A DNA stretch of 64,000 nucleotides, taken from NCBI GenBank assembly GCA_944325595.1, contig CALVAQ010000002.1, forward strand, positions 112,879-176,878, given 5' to 3'. The notes under the pieces are model-generated. The model was not told the DNA's origin. It was given only the letters and a program-made list of their open reading frames with translations, and made no database searches. Below are positions 34,146 through 43,829 of this stretch, one piece after another. Made by a program: the position numbers and the translations under genes. Position 1 is the stretch's first letter. Every line of letters starts with the position of its first letter. The DNA comes from Candidatus Gastranaerophilales bacterium. GTDB taxonomy: Bacteria; Cyanobacteriota; Vampirovibrionia; Gastranaerophilales; Gastranaerophilaceae.

Positions 34146-35462
34146 ATGTCAGTTATAGACAAATTGTCATCAATAAGCGATACACTGAGCGAAATATTCA
34201 AGTTTGCCAACGAAAATACAGAAATAAAAGAAGATTTTGAAGAGTACCTGAAAACAATAGGTATGTACAATGCTCCCGCTTCTCAAATCAACTCTGTCAT
34301 TGTGTCGTATGTATTCGAGCGTGTATTCCACAAAGGCGCAGATACAGTATTTTCTATGTTCTTAAAAGAAAAAAAAGATATCGACTTTCAAACAAAGAAA
34401 ATTGTACAATCTCTCCAAAACTCAATCGATGCGTTATTTGAAGTAAAAAATGTCCACAAAAACGGATTTGATTTGAACAACCTTGTTAACGAGAAAAAGT
34501 ATTTTGCAATGCCGTTAGTCAAAATGAGCCACTTAAGAGGAATATACAAAGGTTCATATATGCTTGCCAGAATTTTTCCGTTTGAAAATGAATACTATAT
34601 TGTAGAAATCAGAGAAACTTTTTCATCATTGGACAAAAACAGAGTGCTCAAATATGCCGTTGCAAAGATTATTGAACAGCCTGAAAACCTGTATAAAGAC
34701 AACCCTGACAAAATTGATGAAATTGAAGATGAAATTTCAAAATTTACACAAAAATTTGTTGAATGCTTAGGCACTGATGAAATAATCACAACAAATATAT
34801 GCGTGGATGAGCTTATAAGTGATTTTAACGACTACTATTTCGGTACAGAAGAAGCCAAAACACCTGAACAAATCAAAGAACTTATACAGCCTGTAGAAAA
34901 ATATGCCTATTTCAAAGTTCCGGAATTCAACAGCACATACGACAACTATATTGAATCATCAATGGCAGGATTCAGCAGCCACAGCCACAAATACGATGTC
35001 GGCGTAATTTTTGACAAAGACACAGGCATGTTTATTGTACCTTTTTACGGAACACTCTGCCATATCTGTGAAAATGAAAACTACAAAGAAGTTGAAGGCT
35101 GGGATCAATGTATAAAATCCATTATGGAAAACGACAAAATTCCTGCCGTACTAATCAAAAGAATTTCCGACAAATATCCGTCTTTTGTAAATATCCTAAA
35201 TGACCTTTATGAAACGAATATGACAATTGATGAGTATCTGGAAAAATATAAAATTGACTACCTGAAAAACAAAATATATTCCCCGACAAGTGTCCTGTAT
35301 TCATCAAAAGCATTCGGTGATTTGATGGGATTTATTCCCACAGAAGAAGAAACCAAAGCCAAAGAAATCCAAAAAACTCAAGGGGCAACCGTCGGCAGAA
35401 ATGACCCGTGCCCTTGCGGAAGCGGAAAGAAATATAAAAAATGCTGCGGCGCTGTGGTATAA
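34146..35462 (+). CDS. SEC-C motif protein, otherwise unknown
   Basis: A 438-residue protein whose last 25 residues are a SEC-C zinc motif ([18 protein letters not shown]), as at the end of SecA, where it binds SecB and ribosomes. The preceding 400 residues are helical and charged with no family I recognise. AGGGGAGC precedes the ATG. It is followed 24 bases later by the uracil-DNA glycosylase gene. Stand-alone SEC-C proteins are widespread and mostly uncharacterised. Confidence 0.8.
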   Translation: MSVIDKLSSISDTLSEIFKFANENTEIKEDFEEYLKTIGMYNAPASQINSVIVSYVFERVFHKGADTVFSMFLKEKKDIDFQTKKIVQSLQNSIDALFEVKNVHKNGFDLNNLVNEKKYFAMPLVKMSHLRGIYKGSYMLARIFPFENEYYIVEIRETFSSLDKNRVLKYAVAKIIEQPENLYKDNPDKIDEIEDEISKFTQKFVECLGTDEIITTNICVDELISDFNDYYFGTEEAKTPEQIKELIQPVEKYAYFKVPEFNSTYDNYIESSMAGFSSHSHKYDVGVIFDKDTGMFIVPFYGTLCHICENENYKEVEGWDQCIKSIMENDKIPAVLIKRISDKYPSFVNILNDLYETNMTIDEYLEKYKIDYLKNKIYSPTSVLYSSKAFGDLMGFIPTEEETKAKEIQKTQGATVGRNDPCPCGSGKKYKKCCGAVV

Positions 35463-35486
35463 TCAATAGAACAAAAAGGGGAAGCA

Positions 35487-36119
35487 ATGGAACATCTTTT
35501 AACAAATGTAAAATGCAAAACAGCCGAACAAAAAGAGGCAGTCTTGAAAGAACTAAAAAATGTCTGCTCGCAATGCAAAGCCTGTGAATTGTGTAAAACC
35601 AGAACCTGCACGGTTTTTTCAGACGGCAGCGCAGATGCAAAGATTATGCTTATCGGTGAAGCTCCCGGAGCAGACGAAGATGCCACAGGTACACCTTTTG
35701 TAGGCAGGGCAGGACAGCTGTTAAATACATTTCTTGAGGAAGCAGGCTTTGACAGAAAAAAAGACCTTTATATCTGTAATACGATAAAATGCCGTCCGCC
35801 GCAAAACAGAGTTCCCACAAATGAAGAAAAAGCTGCCTGCCAGACTTATCTGACGGCGCAGATTTCAACTGTTGCACCCAAAATAATTCTTCTTTGCGGT
35901 TCAACAGCAGCAAATTCATTTATAAATGAAGATTTTAAAATATCACAAATCAGAGGAAAATGGCTTAATATCTTTGAAAATATTGAAGTTATGGCAATAT
36001 TTCACCCGTCATATCTTTTGAGAAACCACTCTCTTGAACAAGGCAGCCCGAGATGGCTAATGAAAAAAGATTTAGAAAACGTCAAAAAGAAACTTGATGA
36101 ATTGAATTCCGAAATCTAA
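35487..36119 (+). CDS. Uracil-DNA glycosylase, family 4 (iron-sulfur)
   Basis: Removes uracil from DNA. The water-activating motif is GEAPGADEDATGTPFVGRAGQ, with YICNTIKCRPPQNR downstream and the substrate loop HPSYLLRN. Cluster-binding cysteines are in CSQCKACELC near the N-terminus and in KCRPP and AACQTYL. At 210 residues it is typical of the thermophile-type UDGa enzymes. GGGGAAG precedes the ATG. Confidence 0.94.
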   Translation: MEHLLTNVKCKTAEQKEAVLKELKNVCSQCKACELCKTRTCTVFSDGSADAKIMLIGEAPGADEDATGTPFVGRAGQLLNTFLEEAGFDRKKDLYICNTIKCRPPQNRVPTNEEKAACQTYLTAQISTVAPKIILLCGSTAANSFINEDFKISQIRGKWLNIFENIEVMAIFHPSYLLRNHSLEQGSPRWLMKKDLENVKKKLDELNSEI

Positions 36120-36183
36120 CCGCTGTTTTATTTTTTTTTGCTACAATAATCTGTATGCAACACATATTGAGGATATTAGACAG

Positions 36184-37413
36184 ATGGAAGAAAGATTTGT
36201 TTTAAAAGAAGAATTCATAAAGCAGGCAGAATCAGTGTCCAGAGGCGCAGAATTGCTGCCCGGCGGCATTAAAGAACTCGCCATAAAAATGCAAAAATCT
36301 GCGGAATCAGGCAAACCTATCAGGGTAAAACTCGGTATGGATCCCACTCGTCCGGATCTTCACCTTGGTCACACTGTCGTAATGAGAAAACTCAAAAAAT
36401 TTCAGGAACTTGGTCACAAAATAGTTCTGCTGGTAGGCGGTGCTACGGCTATGGTAGGCGACCCTTCCGGCAAATCGGAAACACGTCCTGCACTGACTAA
36501 AGAACAAGTTGAAGAAAATGCCAAAACATACTTTGAACAAATGTCCAAAGTTCTTGATACATCGAAAGCAGAAGTAGTAAACAATGCAGACTGGCTGCAT
36601 CAAATGAAACTTACGGACCTTCTTAAACTGGCATCAAATGTAACGGTAGCGCAAATAATGACAAGAGATGACTTTGCAAAACGTTATGCCGAAGGTAAAC
36701 CGATAGCAATTCATGAGTTTTTCTACCCGCTTATGCAGGCATATGACTCTGTTGCAATCGATGCAGATATTGAAATAGGCGGTACCGACCAGAGATTTAA
36801 TGTGCTTTTAGGCAGAGAAATTCAATCCGCTTACGGAAAGCCAAATCCTCAGATGGTTATGCTGCTGCCGCTGCTTGAAGGTACTGACGGTCTTGTTAAA
36901 ATGTCAAAAACATATCCTGAACACTGCATTTCATTAACGGATTCTGCAAAGGATATGTACGGAAAACTCATGTCAATTCCTGATACTCTTATTATGAGAT
37001 ATTATTCTCTTCTTACAGATATATCTGATGAAGAATTAAAAGTAATTGAAGAAAAACTCAAAACAGAAAACCCCAGAGACATAAAAATGAAACTCGCATA
37101 CACAATCACTAACGAGTATCACTCTGATGAAGAAACCCAAAAAGCTCAGGATGAGTTTGTTAATGTAGTCCAAAACAAAGGAATACCCGAAGATATAGGC
37201 TCTTACAAACTTACAGAAAATAAAAATATTCTTGACCTGCTTTTAGAACTCGGCTTTGTTGCCAGCAAAGGCGAAGCCAAAAGACTAATTGCCGGCGGAG
37301 GCGTAAAATTGGATAATGATAAAGTTTCTGATATCTCTTTGACGGTGGAAACAACATCACTGCCAAAAGTTCTTCAGGCAGGAAAAAGAAAATTTATGAA
37401 ACTTGAAAACTAA
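36184..37413 (+). CDS. tyrS: Tyrosyl-tRNA synthetase
   Basis: Charges tRNA-Tyr. The class I motifs are HLGHTV in place of HIGH and VKMSKTYP (KMSKS). GGTDQRFNVLLGREIQ is also diagnostic. A C-terminal S4 RNA-binding domain includes GEAKRLIAGGGVKLDN. The length (409) and the HxGH spacing match the TyrRS type found in Gram-negatives such as E. coli-unlike TyrZ forms; subtype is uncertain. GAGGA lies 10 bases before the ATG, and TACAAT at 36142 is a likely -10. cysK follows 13 bases later. Confidence 0.95.
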   Translation: MEERFVLKEEFIKQAESVSRGAELLPGGIKELAIKMQKSAESGKPIRVKLGMDPTRPDLHLGHTVVMRKLKKFQELGHKIVLLVGGATAMVGDPSGKSETRPALTKEQVEENAKTYFEQMSKVLDTSKAEVVNNADWLHQMKLTDLLKLASNVTVAQIMTRDDFAKRYAEGKPIAIHEFFYPLMQAYDSVAIDADIEIGGTDQRFNVLLGREIQSAYGKPNPQMVMLLPLLEGTDGLVKMSKTYPEHCISLTDSAKDMYGKLMSIPDTLIMRYYSLLTDISDEELKVIEEKLKTENPRDIKMKLAYTITNEYHSDEETQKAQDEFVNVVQNKGIPEDIGSYKLTENKNILDLLLELGFVASKGEAKRLIAGGGVKLDNDKVSDISLTVETTSLPKVLQAGKRKFMKLEN

Positions 37414-37426
37414 AGGCTCTTTATAT

Positions 37427-38374
37427 ATGCAAAAAGTTAAAGCGAATATCCATGACAATATTTTGTCATTAATTGGCAATACTCCGCTTGTCAGACTCAA
37501 TAAAATCAACAATGGCTGTGCTGATGTCGTTGTAAAGCTGGAGTATTTCAATCCTGCAGGCTCAGTAAAAGACAGACCTGCATTGCATATGATAGAAAAA
37601 GCGGAAAAAGCCGGTTTAATAGACAAAGATACAGTCATTATTGAACCGACGAGCGGAAATACAGGCATCGGGCTGGCACTTGTGTGTGCGGTTAAAGGCT
37701 ACAAGCTTGTTCTCACAATGCCCGATAATATGAGTATAGAAAGAAGGAAAATGCTTTCCGCCTACGGGGCAGACATCGTGCTCACCCCTGCAGAAGCAGG
37801 AATGAAAGGCTCCGTAAATGAAGCCTTAAAAATATCGGAAACTTTACCCAAAAGTTTTATCCCTTCTCAGTTTTCAAACCCTGACAATCCTGAGATACAT
37901 GAACTCACTACAGCACAGGAAATACTAAAAGATACAGAAGGGAAAATTGATATTTTCGTTGCTTCTTTTGGTACTGGAGGAACGGTTTCAGGTATCGGAA
38001 AAGCGCTCAAAAAGTTTAATTCAAATATACAAATTATAGGCGTAGAGCCGCAGGAAAGCCCTCTTGTGACACAGGGAATTTCAAGACCGCACGGTATACA
38101 GGGTATCGGAGCAAATTTTATACCCCAAAATCTTAACCTTGAAGTAATCGATAAAATAATGACGGTAACAACAAAGCAGTCCATTGAAACGGCTATTGAA
38201 ATGTCACAAAAAGAAGGTATCTGCTGCGGAATTTCTTCAGGTGCAAACGTATATGCCGCACTTGAATTGTCAAAACAGGAAGAAAACAAAGACAAGCTCA
38301 TCGTTGCTATGACTTGTGATTTTGGCGAACGATATCTTTCTACACCGTTATTTGAAACTAATGCATCAATGTAA
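37427..38374 (+). CDS. cysK: Cysteine synthase (O-acetylserine sulfhydrylase)
   Basis: PLP enzyme forming cysteine from O-acetylserine and sulfide. IGNTPLVRLNKI opens the fold, the PLP lysine is in NPAGSVKDRPA, TSGNTGIGLA is the substrate loop, and GTGGTVSGIGK binds phosphate. ATG 37427 gives 315 residues, normal for CysK. It overlaps no gene and precedes cysE by 10 bases, so the two steps are made together. Confidence 0.96.
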   Translation: MQKVKANIHDNILSLIGNTPLVRLNKINNGCADVVVKLEYFNPAGSVKDRPALHMIEKAEKAGLIDKDTVIIEPTSGNTGIGLALVCAVKGYKLVLTMPDNMSIERRKMLSAYGADIVLTPAEAGMKGSVNEALKISETLPKSFIPSQFSNPDNPEIHELTTAQEILKDTEGKIDIFVASFGTGGTVSGIGKALKKFNSNIQIIGVEPQESPLVTQGISRPHGIQGIGANFIPQNLNLEVIDKIMTVTTKQSIETAIEMSQKEGICCGISSGANVYAALELSKQEENKDKLIVAMTCDFGERYLSTPLFETNASM

Positions 38375-38384
38375 AGAAGGTAAT

Positions 38385-39047
38385 ATGCTGTTTAAACGTG
38401 CAATATCACAAATAAAAGAAGATATTCAAACCATCTATGACAAAGACCCTGCAGCAACAAATATAGTTGAAGTATTTCTGTGCTACCCCGGACTGCATGC
38501 ACTAATTGCTCACAGAATTGCACACAAACTCAGATACTGGGGAATACCTGTAATCCCGAGGCTTATCTCGTACTGGAGCAGAATTTTTACCGGCATTGAA
38601 ATTCACCCCGGAGCAAGAATCGGAAGAAGATTTTTTATAGATCACGGAATGGGTGTTGTTATCGGCGAAACCACATATATCGGCGATGACGTTCTTTTGT
38701 ATCAGGGCGTAACGCTGGGCGGTACCGGCAAAGAGCATGGAAAAAGACACCCGACACTGGAAGATAACGTAATAGTAGGAGCAGGGGCAAAAGTTCTCGG
38801 AAACCTTACTATAGGTAAAAATTCAAGAATTGGTGCAGGTTCGGTCGTAGTTGATGATGTACCTGCCGATTGCACGGTTGTCGGAATTCCCGGCAGAGTC
38901 GTTCACCAGAGAGTAATGATTGACGGTCAACTGCAGCACAACAGAATGCCGGACCCCGTAAAATGCCAGCTTAACAGACTTACCTATGAAGTTGCGGAAA
39001 TTAAAGAACAGTTGAATATAAAAACATCCGGTAAATCTGATTGTTAA
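38385..39047 (+). CDS. cysE: Serine O-acetyltransferase
   Basis: Supplies O-acetylserine to CysK. The N-terminal helical region (PGLHALIAHRIAHKLRYWG) is followed by a left-handed hexapeptide helix (HPGARIGRRFFIDHGMGVVI, GVTLGGTGK, IGAGSVVVDD). ATG 38385 has GAAGG upstream; the 220 residues are the short bacterial form. The tail ends SGKSDC without the Ile that commonly docks CysE into CysK, so complex formation may differ. Confidence 0.95.
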   Translation: MLFKRAISQIKEDIQTIYDKDPAATNIVEVFLCYPGLHALIAHRIAHKLRYWGIPVIPRLISYWSRIFTGIEIHPGARIGRRFFIDHGMGVVIGETTYIGDDVLLYQGVTLGGTGKEHGKRHPTLEDNVIVGAGAKVLGNLTIGKNSRIGAGSVVVDDVPADCTVVGIPGRVVHQRVMIDGQLQHNRMPDPVKCQLNRLTYEVAEIKEQLNIKTSGKSDC

Positions 39048-39146
39048 TATTTAATTTTACATGGTATGTATTTTTTATATTTTTTTGTATAATATGACTA
39101 TAGGGTTGTCCCCCCTAATTTATATATAATTTAAAAGGAGAAAGAA

Positions 39147-39326
39147 ATGAAAGTAAAAATTAATGACGGTTGCATAGCTTGCGGCGCTTGCGAATCAGTA
39201 TGCGATGCAGTATTTTCTATCGAAGACACAGCTGTAGTTAACGAAGCTGCTGTTGCAGGCAACGAAGACAGCATCAAAGAAGCTGCTGAATCTTGCCCTG
39301 TAGGCGTTATCGAAGTTGAAGAATAG
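39147..39326 (+). CDS. Single-cluster 4Fe-4S ferredoxin
   Basis: A 59-residue, acidic electron carrier. The motif CIACGACESVC supplies Cys9, Cys12, Cys15 (and Cys19), and the distal Cys50 is in SCPVGVI. The second cluster motif is absent, so one 4Fe-4S cluster is bound, as in the Thermotoga-type ferredoxin; the Cys partner that would form a disulfide with Cys19 is missing. AAAAGGAG precedes the ATG. Monocistronic, with a strong terminator. A TATAAT at 39088 is a candidate promoter element. Confidence 0.93.
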   Translation: MKVKINDGCIACGACESVCDAVFSIEDTAVVNEAAVAGNEDSIKEAAESCPVGVIEVEE

Positions 39327-39350
39327 TTTTCAACTTAAATAAAATTGAAA

Positions 39351-39386
39351 AACACCTTTGATTTATTGATTCAAAGGTGTTTTTTT
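39351..39386 (+). terminator. Terminator of the ferredoxin gene
   Basis: Perfect 11-bp stem AACACCTTTGA/TCAAAGGTGTT (39351-39361, 39371-39381) with a 9-base loop and seven Ts. It overlaps the promoter of nth. Confidence 0.9.
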
Positions 39387-39393
39387 GTATAAA
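39366..39393 (+). promoter_or_regulatory. Promoter of nth overlapping the terminator, probably leaderless
   Basis: TTGATT (39366-39371) and TATAAA (39388-39393), 16 bases apart; the nth ATG is seven bases further. The -35 lies in the loop and stem of the ferredoxin terminator. Confidence 0.45.
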
Positions 39394-39400
39394 TGTAACT

Positions 39401-40054
39401 ATGAACAAAAGTCAGGAAAATATAGATAAAATCGTAAACGGAATAAAAAACGCAAACCTTCCGCAAACAGATTTTGTAAAAATGATGGAAGAGTTTCATG
39501 ACCCGTTCAAGGTGCTTATATGCTGCATATTGAGCCTCAGGACAAACGACAAAACGACTTATCCATGCTCTTTGAGGATGCTTGGACTCGGCACAAAACC
39601 GGCAGATTTTTTGTCACTGGATGCAGAAACACTAGCCAAAGCAATTTATCCTGTCGGATTTTATAAAAATAAAGCACAGCAGATACTAGATTTGTCACGG
39701 GAAATCATAGAAAAATACAACGGCAAAGTTCCCTGCTCTATCGATGAACTGGTTAAATTTAAAGGTGTCGGAAGAAAGACAGCAAACCTCGTAATGGCAA
39801 AAGGCTTTGACAAACCCGCAATATGTGTGGATGTACATGTACACAGAATTTCAAACCGCCTTGGATGGGTAAAGACAAAAACACCCGATGAAACAGAAAT
39901 GGAGTTAAGAAAACTTCTGCCGGAAAAATACTGGCTTGATATAAATACCATTCTTGTTACTTTCGGACAAAATATCTGCAAGCCTCAAAGACCCTATTGC
40001 GATAAATGTCCAATCAAAAAATACTGCGAAACATACAAAAATAAAGAAGACTGA
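39401..40054 (+). CDS. nth: Endonuclease III
   Basis: DNA glycosylase/AP lyase for oxidised pyrimidines. The helix-hairpin-helix with catalytic Lys region is VKFKGVGRKTANLVM, the catalytic Asp is in CVDVHVHRISNRLGW, and the 4Fe-4S cluster is held by CKPQRPYCDKCPIKKYC. ATG 39401 (MNKSQENIDK) gives 217 residues, the normal length; an upstream start lies inside the terminator. There is no ribosome site, consistent with a leaderless message. Confidence 0.95.
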   Translation: MNKSQENIDKIVNGIKNANLPQTDFVKMMEEFHDPFKVLICCILSLRTNDKTTYPCSLRMLGLGTKPADFLSLDAETLAKAIYPVGFYKNKAQQILDLSREIIEKYNGKVPCSIDELVKFKGVGRKTANLVMAKGFDKPAICVDVHVHRISNRLGWVKTKTPDETEMELRKLLPEKYWLDINTILVTFGQNICKPQRPYCDKCPIKKYCETYKNKED

Positions 40055-40075
40055 TTTTGAAATCAGTCTTCTTTT
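40043..40075. terminator. Bidirectional terminator between nth and the convergent gene
   Basis: GAAGACTGATT/AATCAGTCTTC (40046-40056, 40061-40071), 4-base loop, flanked by A- and T-runs. The nth stop codon lies inside the stem. Confidence 0.9.
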
Positions 40076-40090
40076 ATATTTATTTAAAAA

Positions 40091-40366
40091 TTATTTTCTT
40101 CCGCCGGAAATGAAATTTACGATATCAAATAAAGAATCTTTAACAAATTCTACTGCCAATTCTTGAACAGGTCTTTGATCAATGTAATCAAATGCTATAT
40201 AAAGCGGATCTCTTGAATTTTTAAATCTCATTCTGATATCTTTTTTATCAAGAACAGCAAGACTTGCTTGAAGTTTGTTTTCCTGTTGAGCTTTTCTCAA
40301 AAGCGGTCTGAATTGTCCGTTGCCGCCTCTGTTGTTATTTGTATTTCCTGCCGGATTAATAGCCAT
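40091..40366 (-). CDS. Small unknown basic protein, 91 residues
   Basis: Not recognised. The first 15 residues are Asn/Gly-rich (NPAGNTNNNRGGNGQ), followed by a basic helical part (RPLLRKAQQENKLQASLAV) and a C-terminal region (RPVQELAVEFVKDSLFDIV). AGAGGAATT precedes the ATG. It has its own promoter region of about 190 bases shared with lpxD and its own terminator. No membrane segment. Confidence 0.65.
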   Translation of the reverse strand: MAINPAGNTNNNRGGNGQFRPLLRKAQQENKLQASLAVLDKKDIRMRFKNSRDPLYIAFDYIDQRPVQELAVEFVKDSLFDIVNFISGGRK

Positions 40367-40555
40367 TTTTTAATTCCTCTTTATTCATTACTCTTACATA
40401 TATATAAAGTTATATACTTTTAAAAAATTGCGTATATATTTTTTATATATTACAAAATTGTTACAATTAAAAAACTTATTAAATATTTATAAATATTTTG
40501 GTAATTTCAGATAGTTGTATTACAATGGGGAAAAGCTAGATTAAGGAGTAGAGAG

Positions 40556-41644
40556 ATGAAAAGTTACAGAATAGAGGAAATCACAGAAATAGTCGGCGGT
40601 ATTCTTACAAAAGTTGAAGATGCATCTATAGACAAACTCAGACCGCCGTTGCTTGCTGATGAAAATGCGCTTGCTCTTGCACTGTCAGAAGAAGAAATAG
40701 AAAACCTGGCAAAAACACAGGCAAAAGCTGCACTGGTTCCTCTTGGTGTAAATTTCGAACATATATCAACTATCGAAGTTGAAAGACCCAGACTCGCAAT
40801 GATGAAACTGCTTCACCTGTTCTATGATGCACCGGATGCACCGATAGGCATCCATCCGAGCGCAGTTATTCATCCTGATGCAAAAATCGGACAAAATGTT
40901 TCAATCGGTCCGAATGTAGTTATCTCAAGAAACACAGTTATCGGCGATAATACAAAACTTCTCGCAAATATTTACATAGGCAAAAACTGTACAATCGGCG
41001 AAAACTGCTTGTTCCACCCGGGTGTAAACATAGGAGACTGTTCACAAATAGGAAACAGAGTAATCTTGCAGCACGGCGTTAGTATCGGCGCAGACGGTTT
41101 CAGCTTTGTCACAGAAAATCCCGATGTAATCGAACAGGCAAGAAAAGAAGGTGCGATTAAAGAACAAAACACAAAACAAAAAGTATACAAAATCCCGTCA
41201 ATCGGCGGCGTTGTAATTGCAGACGATGTAGAAATCGGAGCAAACACCTGTGTAGACAGAGGAACAATTGAAAATACAGTTATAGGACCGCAAACAAAGA
41301 TAGACAACCTTGTACAAATCGGCCACAACTGTAAAGTTGGCGGTGCCTGCATGATAGTTTCCCAAGCAGGTGTTGCAGGAAGCTGTAAAATCGGCGACAG
41401 AGTTGTTATTGCCGGTCAGGCAGGTCTGGCTGACCACCTCGAAATCGGTTCTGATTCGATTATCATGGCTCAGGCAGGTGTAACAAAATCCTTCCCTGAC
41501 AAGTCAATTATAATCGGTGCTCCAGCAGTCCCGAGAAAAGACTTTATCAAACAGCTCAAAATGCTCAAAGCGGCAGAAGAAGTTGTCGGCAAATTCAAAA
41601 AATACGAACACCTTCTTGAATCATTTGAGCAGGGAGAAAATTAA
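40556..41644 (+). CDS. lpxD: UDP-3-O-acylglucosamine N-acyltransferase
   Basis: Adds the second acyl chain in lipid A synthesis. The N-terminal domain of about 100 residues is followed by a long left-handed hexapeptide helix; [32 protein letters not shown] and [17 protein letters not shown] are typical of LpxD (active-site His in the last). At 362 residues it is of normal length. AAGGAGTAGAGAG precedes the ATG. First gene of a four-gene operon coupled by TAATG to lpxC. Confidence 0.95.
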   Translation: MKSYRIEEITEIVGGILTKVEDASIDKLRPPLLADENALALALSEEEIENLAKTQAKAALVPLGVNFEHISTIEVERPRLAMMKLLHLFYDAPDAPIGIHPSAVIHPDAKIGQNVSIGPNVVISRNTVIGDNTKLLANIYIGKNCTIGENCLFHPGVNIGDCSQIGNRVILQHGVSIGADGFSFVTENPDVIEQARKEGAIKEQNTKQKVYKIPSIGGVVIADDVEIGANTCVDRGTIENTVIGPQTKIDNLVQIGHNCKVGGACMIVSQAGVAGSCKIGDRVVIAGQAGLADHLEIGSDSIIMAQAGVTKSFPDKSIIIGAPAVPRKDFIKQLKMLKAAEEVVGKFKKYEHLLESFEQGEN

Positions 41645-42459
41645 TGACAATGACAGCATTAAATACAATATTAAAAGAAACGACAGTATCATCAAAAGGT
41701 TTGATGACAGGAATGGATTCAACCGCAAGACTTGTTCCTTCCGACAAAAAAGGTATCAGATTCCATGTCGGGAACAGCGTAGTTGAAGCAAGCGTAGACA
41801 ATGTCGTTTCGACGGAGCATTGTACGGTTATAGGCAATGAAAATGCAAAAGTTATGCTCATAGAACACTTTATGGCTGCTTGCGCAATATGCCATATTGA
41901 AGCTATAGATGTATACCTGACTCATTTTGAAATGCCTATTTTGGGCGGCGGAGCAGCCGAGTGGGTTGAAATATTTAAGCAGGCAGGCAACAAAGCTCAT
42001 GAAACATATGTTCTGACAGAACCTGTATCTTATTTTAACGGAAAAACACATCTGATTGTGGTACCTTCAGACGAATTCAAAGTCACATACAGTGTAAACT
42101 TTAATCATCCGGAGCTGAATCACAGATGGGTTTCTTTAGACAAAGAAAAAATGAACGAAATTATTGAAGCAAGGACATTCGGCTACTTAAAAGAGCTGGA
42201 AATGCTTCAGGCTGCCGGATACGCAAGAGGGGTAAGTCTTGAAAACACGGTCGGCATGACAGAAACAGGCTATACAACAGCGTTAAAAAGCGAATTTGAA
42301 CCCGCAAAACACAAAATTTTGGATTTAATCGGCGACTTTTATCTGACAGGATTCAATCCTATAGACTTAAAAGCAGAGGTAATTGTAAAAGAAGCCGGAC
42401 ATGCAGTACATGTAAAAGTTGCAAAAATGCTAAAAGACAAGATAAAAAAGGAGATATAG
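41644..42459 (+). CDS. lpxC: UDP-3-O-acyl-GlcNAc deacetylase
   Basis: Zinc enzyme for the committed step of lipid A synthesis. Zinc ligands appear as His75 in IEHFMAA and His/Asp in KHKILDLIGDFYL; the catalytic His region is EAGHAVHVKV. GGGAAEWV is the substrate loop. At 271 residues it is shorter than the 305 of Proteobacteria, similar to cyanobacterial forms. It starts on the lpxD stop and directly abuts fabZ. Confidence 0.94.
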   Translation: MTMTALNTILKETTVSSKGLMTGMDSTARLVPSDKKGIRFHVGNSVVEASVDNVVSTEHCTVIGNENAKVMLIEHFMAACAICHIEAIDVYLTHFEMPILGGGAAEWVEIFKQAGNKAHETYVLTEPVSYFNGKTHLIVVPSDEFKVTYSVNFNHPELNHRWVSLDKEKMNEIIEARTFGYLKELEMLQAAGYARGVSLENTVGMTETGYTTALKSEFEPAKHKILDLIGDFYLTGFNPIDLKAEVIVKEAGHAVHVKVAKMLKDKIKKEI

Positions 42460-42915
42460 ATGGAAAACGAAGTTAATACAGAACAAACAATGCAGTTTGA
42501 TGTAATGCAAATCATGGATATGATTCCTCACAGATATCCGTTTTTGCTTGTAGACAGAATTACGGAATGCGTACCCGGAAAATATTCCAAAGGATACAAA
42601 AACCTGACATTCAATGAGCCCTTCTTTCAGGGACACTTCCCCGGAAATCCGATTATGCCGGGTGTTCTTCAAGCAGAAGCAATGGCTCAGCTTGGTGCAG
42701 GCATATTGATGACTATGCCCGAATACAAAGGCAAACTCGTCGTTTACGCAGGAATTGACAATTGCAGATTCAAAAGAATCGTTCGCCCGGGCGACAGACT
42801 CGATATGGAAGTTGAACTTGTTAAAATAAAAGGACCGATTATCAAGTCTCACGGTAAAGCTACAGTAGACGGCAAAGTTGCTGCAGAATTAGACATGACA
42901 TTTTCTGTTGTATAG
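42460..42915 (+). CDS. fabZ: 3-hydroxyacyl-ACP dehydratase
   Basis: Dehydrates 3-hydroxyacyl-ACP in fatty acid elongation, competing with LpxA and LpxD for the same substrate pool. Active-site His is in FFQGHFPGNPIMPG and Glu in LQAEAMAQLG; IPHRYPFLLVDRI is the N-terminal signature. At 151 residues it is of normal length. The ATG follows the lpxC stop with no gap, and AAAAGGAG lies inside lpxC. Confidence 0.96.
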   Translation: MENEVNTEQTMQFDVMQIMDMIPHRYPFLLVDRITECVPGKYSKGYKNLTFNEPFFQGHFPGNPIMPGVLQAEAMAQLGAGILMTMPEYKGKLVVYAGIDNCRFKRIVRPGDRLDMEVELVKIKGPIIKSHGKATVDGKVAAELDMTFSVV

Positions 42916-42927
42916 ATTGGAGCAAAA

Positions 42928-43716
42928 ATGATTGATAATCGTGCAATAATATCCGACGATGCACAAATAGGCGAAAACGTTACAATTGGTGCAAATGCAA
43001 TAATCGGAAAAGGTGTAAAACTGGGAAATAATGTAACCATTATGCCTAACGCATACCTCGAATACTGTGAAATAGGTGACGGAACAATTATCTCACCGTT
43101 TGCAAGTATAGGAACTGCACCTCAAGATTTGGGATACAAAAATGAACCGACAAAATCAATAATCGGTAAAAATTGTATAATTAAAGAATATGCTACAGTA
43201 AACAGAGCCGCCACAGAAGGCGATGCAACAATTGTCGGTGACAATTGTATGCTTATGACATCTACTCATGTTGCACACAACTGTGTACTTGAGGATCAAG
43301 TCATTATGGCAAACCTTGCTACACTCGGCGGACACTGTCACGTAGGAAGAGGGGCATTCCTGGGCGGAATGAGTGTATTTCATCAGAATGTACGCATCGG
43401 TGAAATGTGTATAATAAGCGGATTTTCCGCAGCAAGAATGGACTGTCTGCCATATGTAAAAGGTGAAGGCAGACCGCCGATTCCTCACGGAATTAACGCT
43501 ATAGGGCTTAAGAGAAAAGGCGTTCCTGCCGAGTCCAGAGAACATTTGAAAGAAGCGCTTAAAATTCTTAAATCAGAAAAATATCTGATTACAAAAGCCT
43601 GTGATGTTATCGAGCAGGAAGTTCCTCAAGACGAATATGTCAAAAAGTTTGTACAATTCATCAGAGAATCAAAAAGAGGAATAACTCTCAGAAAAGCGGA
43701 AAACACTCTTTGCTAA
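42928..43716 (+). CDS. lpxA: UDP-GlcNAc O-acyltransferase
   Basis: First lipid A enzyme. A left-handed hexapeptide helix at residues 1-190 (AQIGENVTIGANAIIG) includes the catalytic His in STHVAHNCVLED, with GINAIGLKRKGVP before the helical C-terminal domain. At 262 residues it is complete. TTGGAGC precedes the ATG. lpxB is not downstream; a terminator ends the operon. Confidence 0.96.
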   Translation: MIDNRAIISDDAQIGENVTIGANAIIGKGVKLGNNVTIMPNAYLEYCEIGDGTIISPFASIGTAPQDLGYKNEPTKSIIGKNCIIKEYATVNRAATEGDATIVGDNCMLMTSTHVAHNCVLEDQVIMANLATLGGHCHVGRGAFLGGMSVFHQNVRIGEMCIISGFSAARMDCLPYVKGEGRPPIPHGINAIGLKRKGVPAESREHLKEALKILKSEKYLITKACDVIEQEVPQDEYVKKFVQFIRESKRGITLRKAENTLC

Positions 43717-43740
43717 ACAAACAAAATATATCAACAATTA

Positions 43741-43767
43741 AAAGCAGCTATTACAATAGCTGCTTTT
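43741..43767 (+). terminator. Terminator of the lpx operon
   Basis: AAAGCAGCTAT/ATAGCTGCTTT (43741-43751, 43756-43766) with a 4-base loop and flanking A/T runs. Confidence 0.88.
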
Positions 43768-43829
43768 ATAATTTACGAAGTTAAAAAAAAATATTATAAT
43801 AGCCTTACAGAACAAACGAGGATAGAAAA

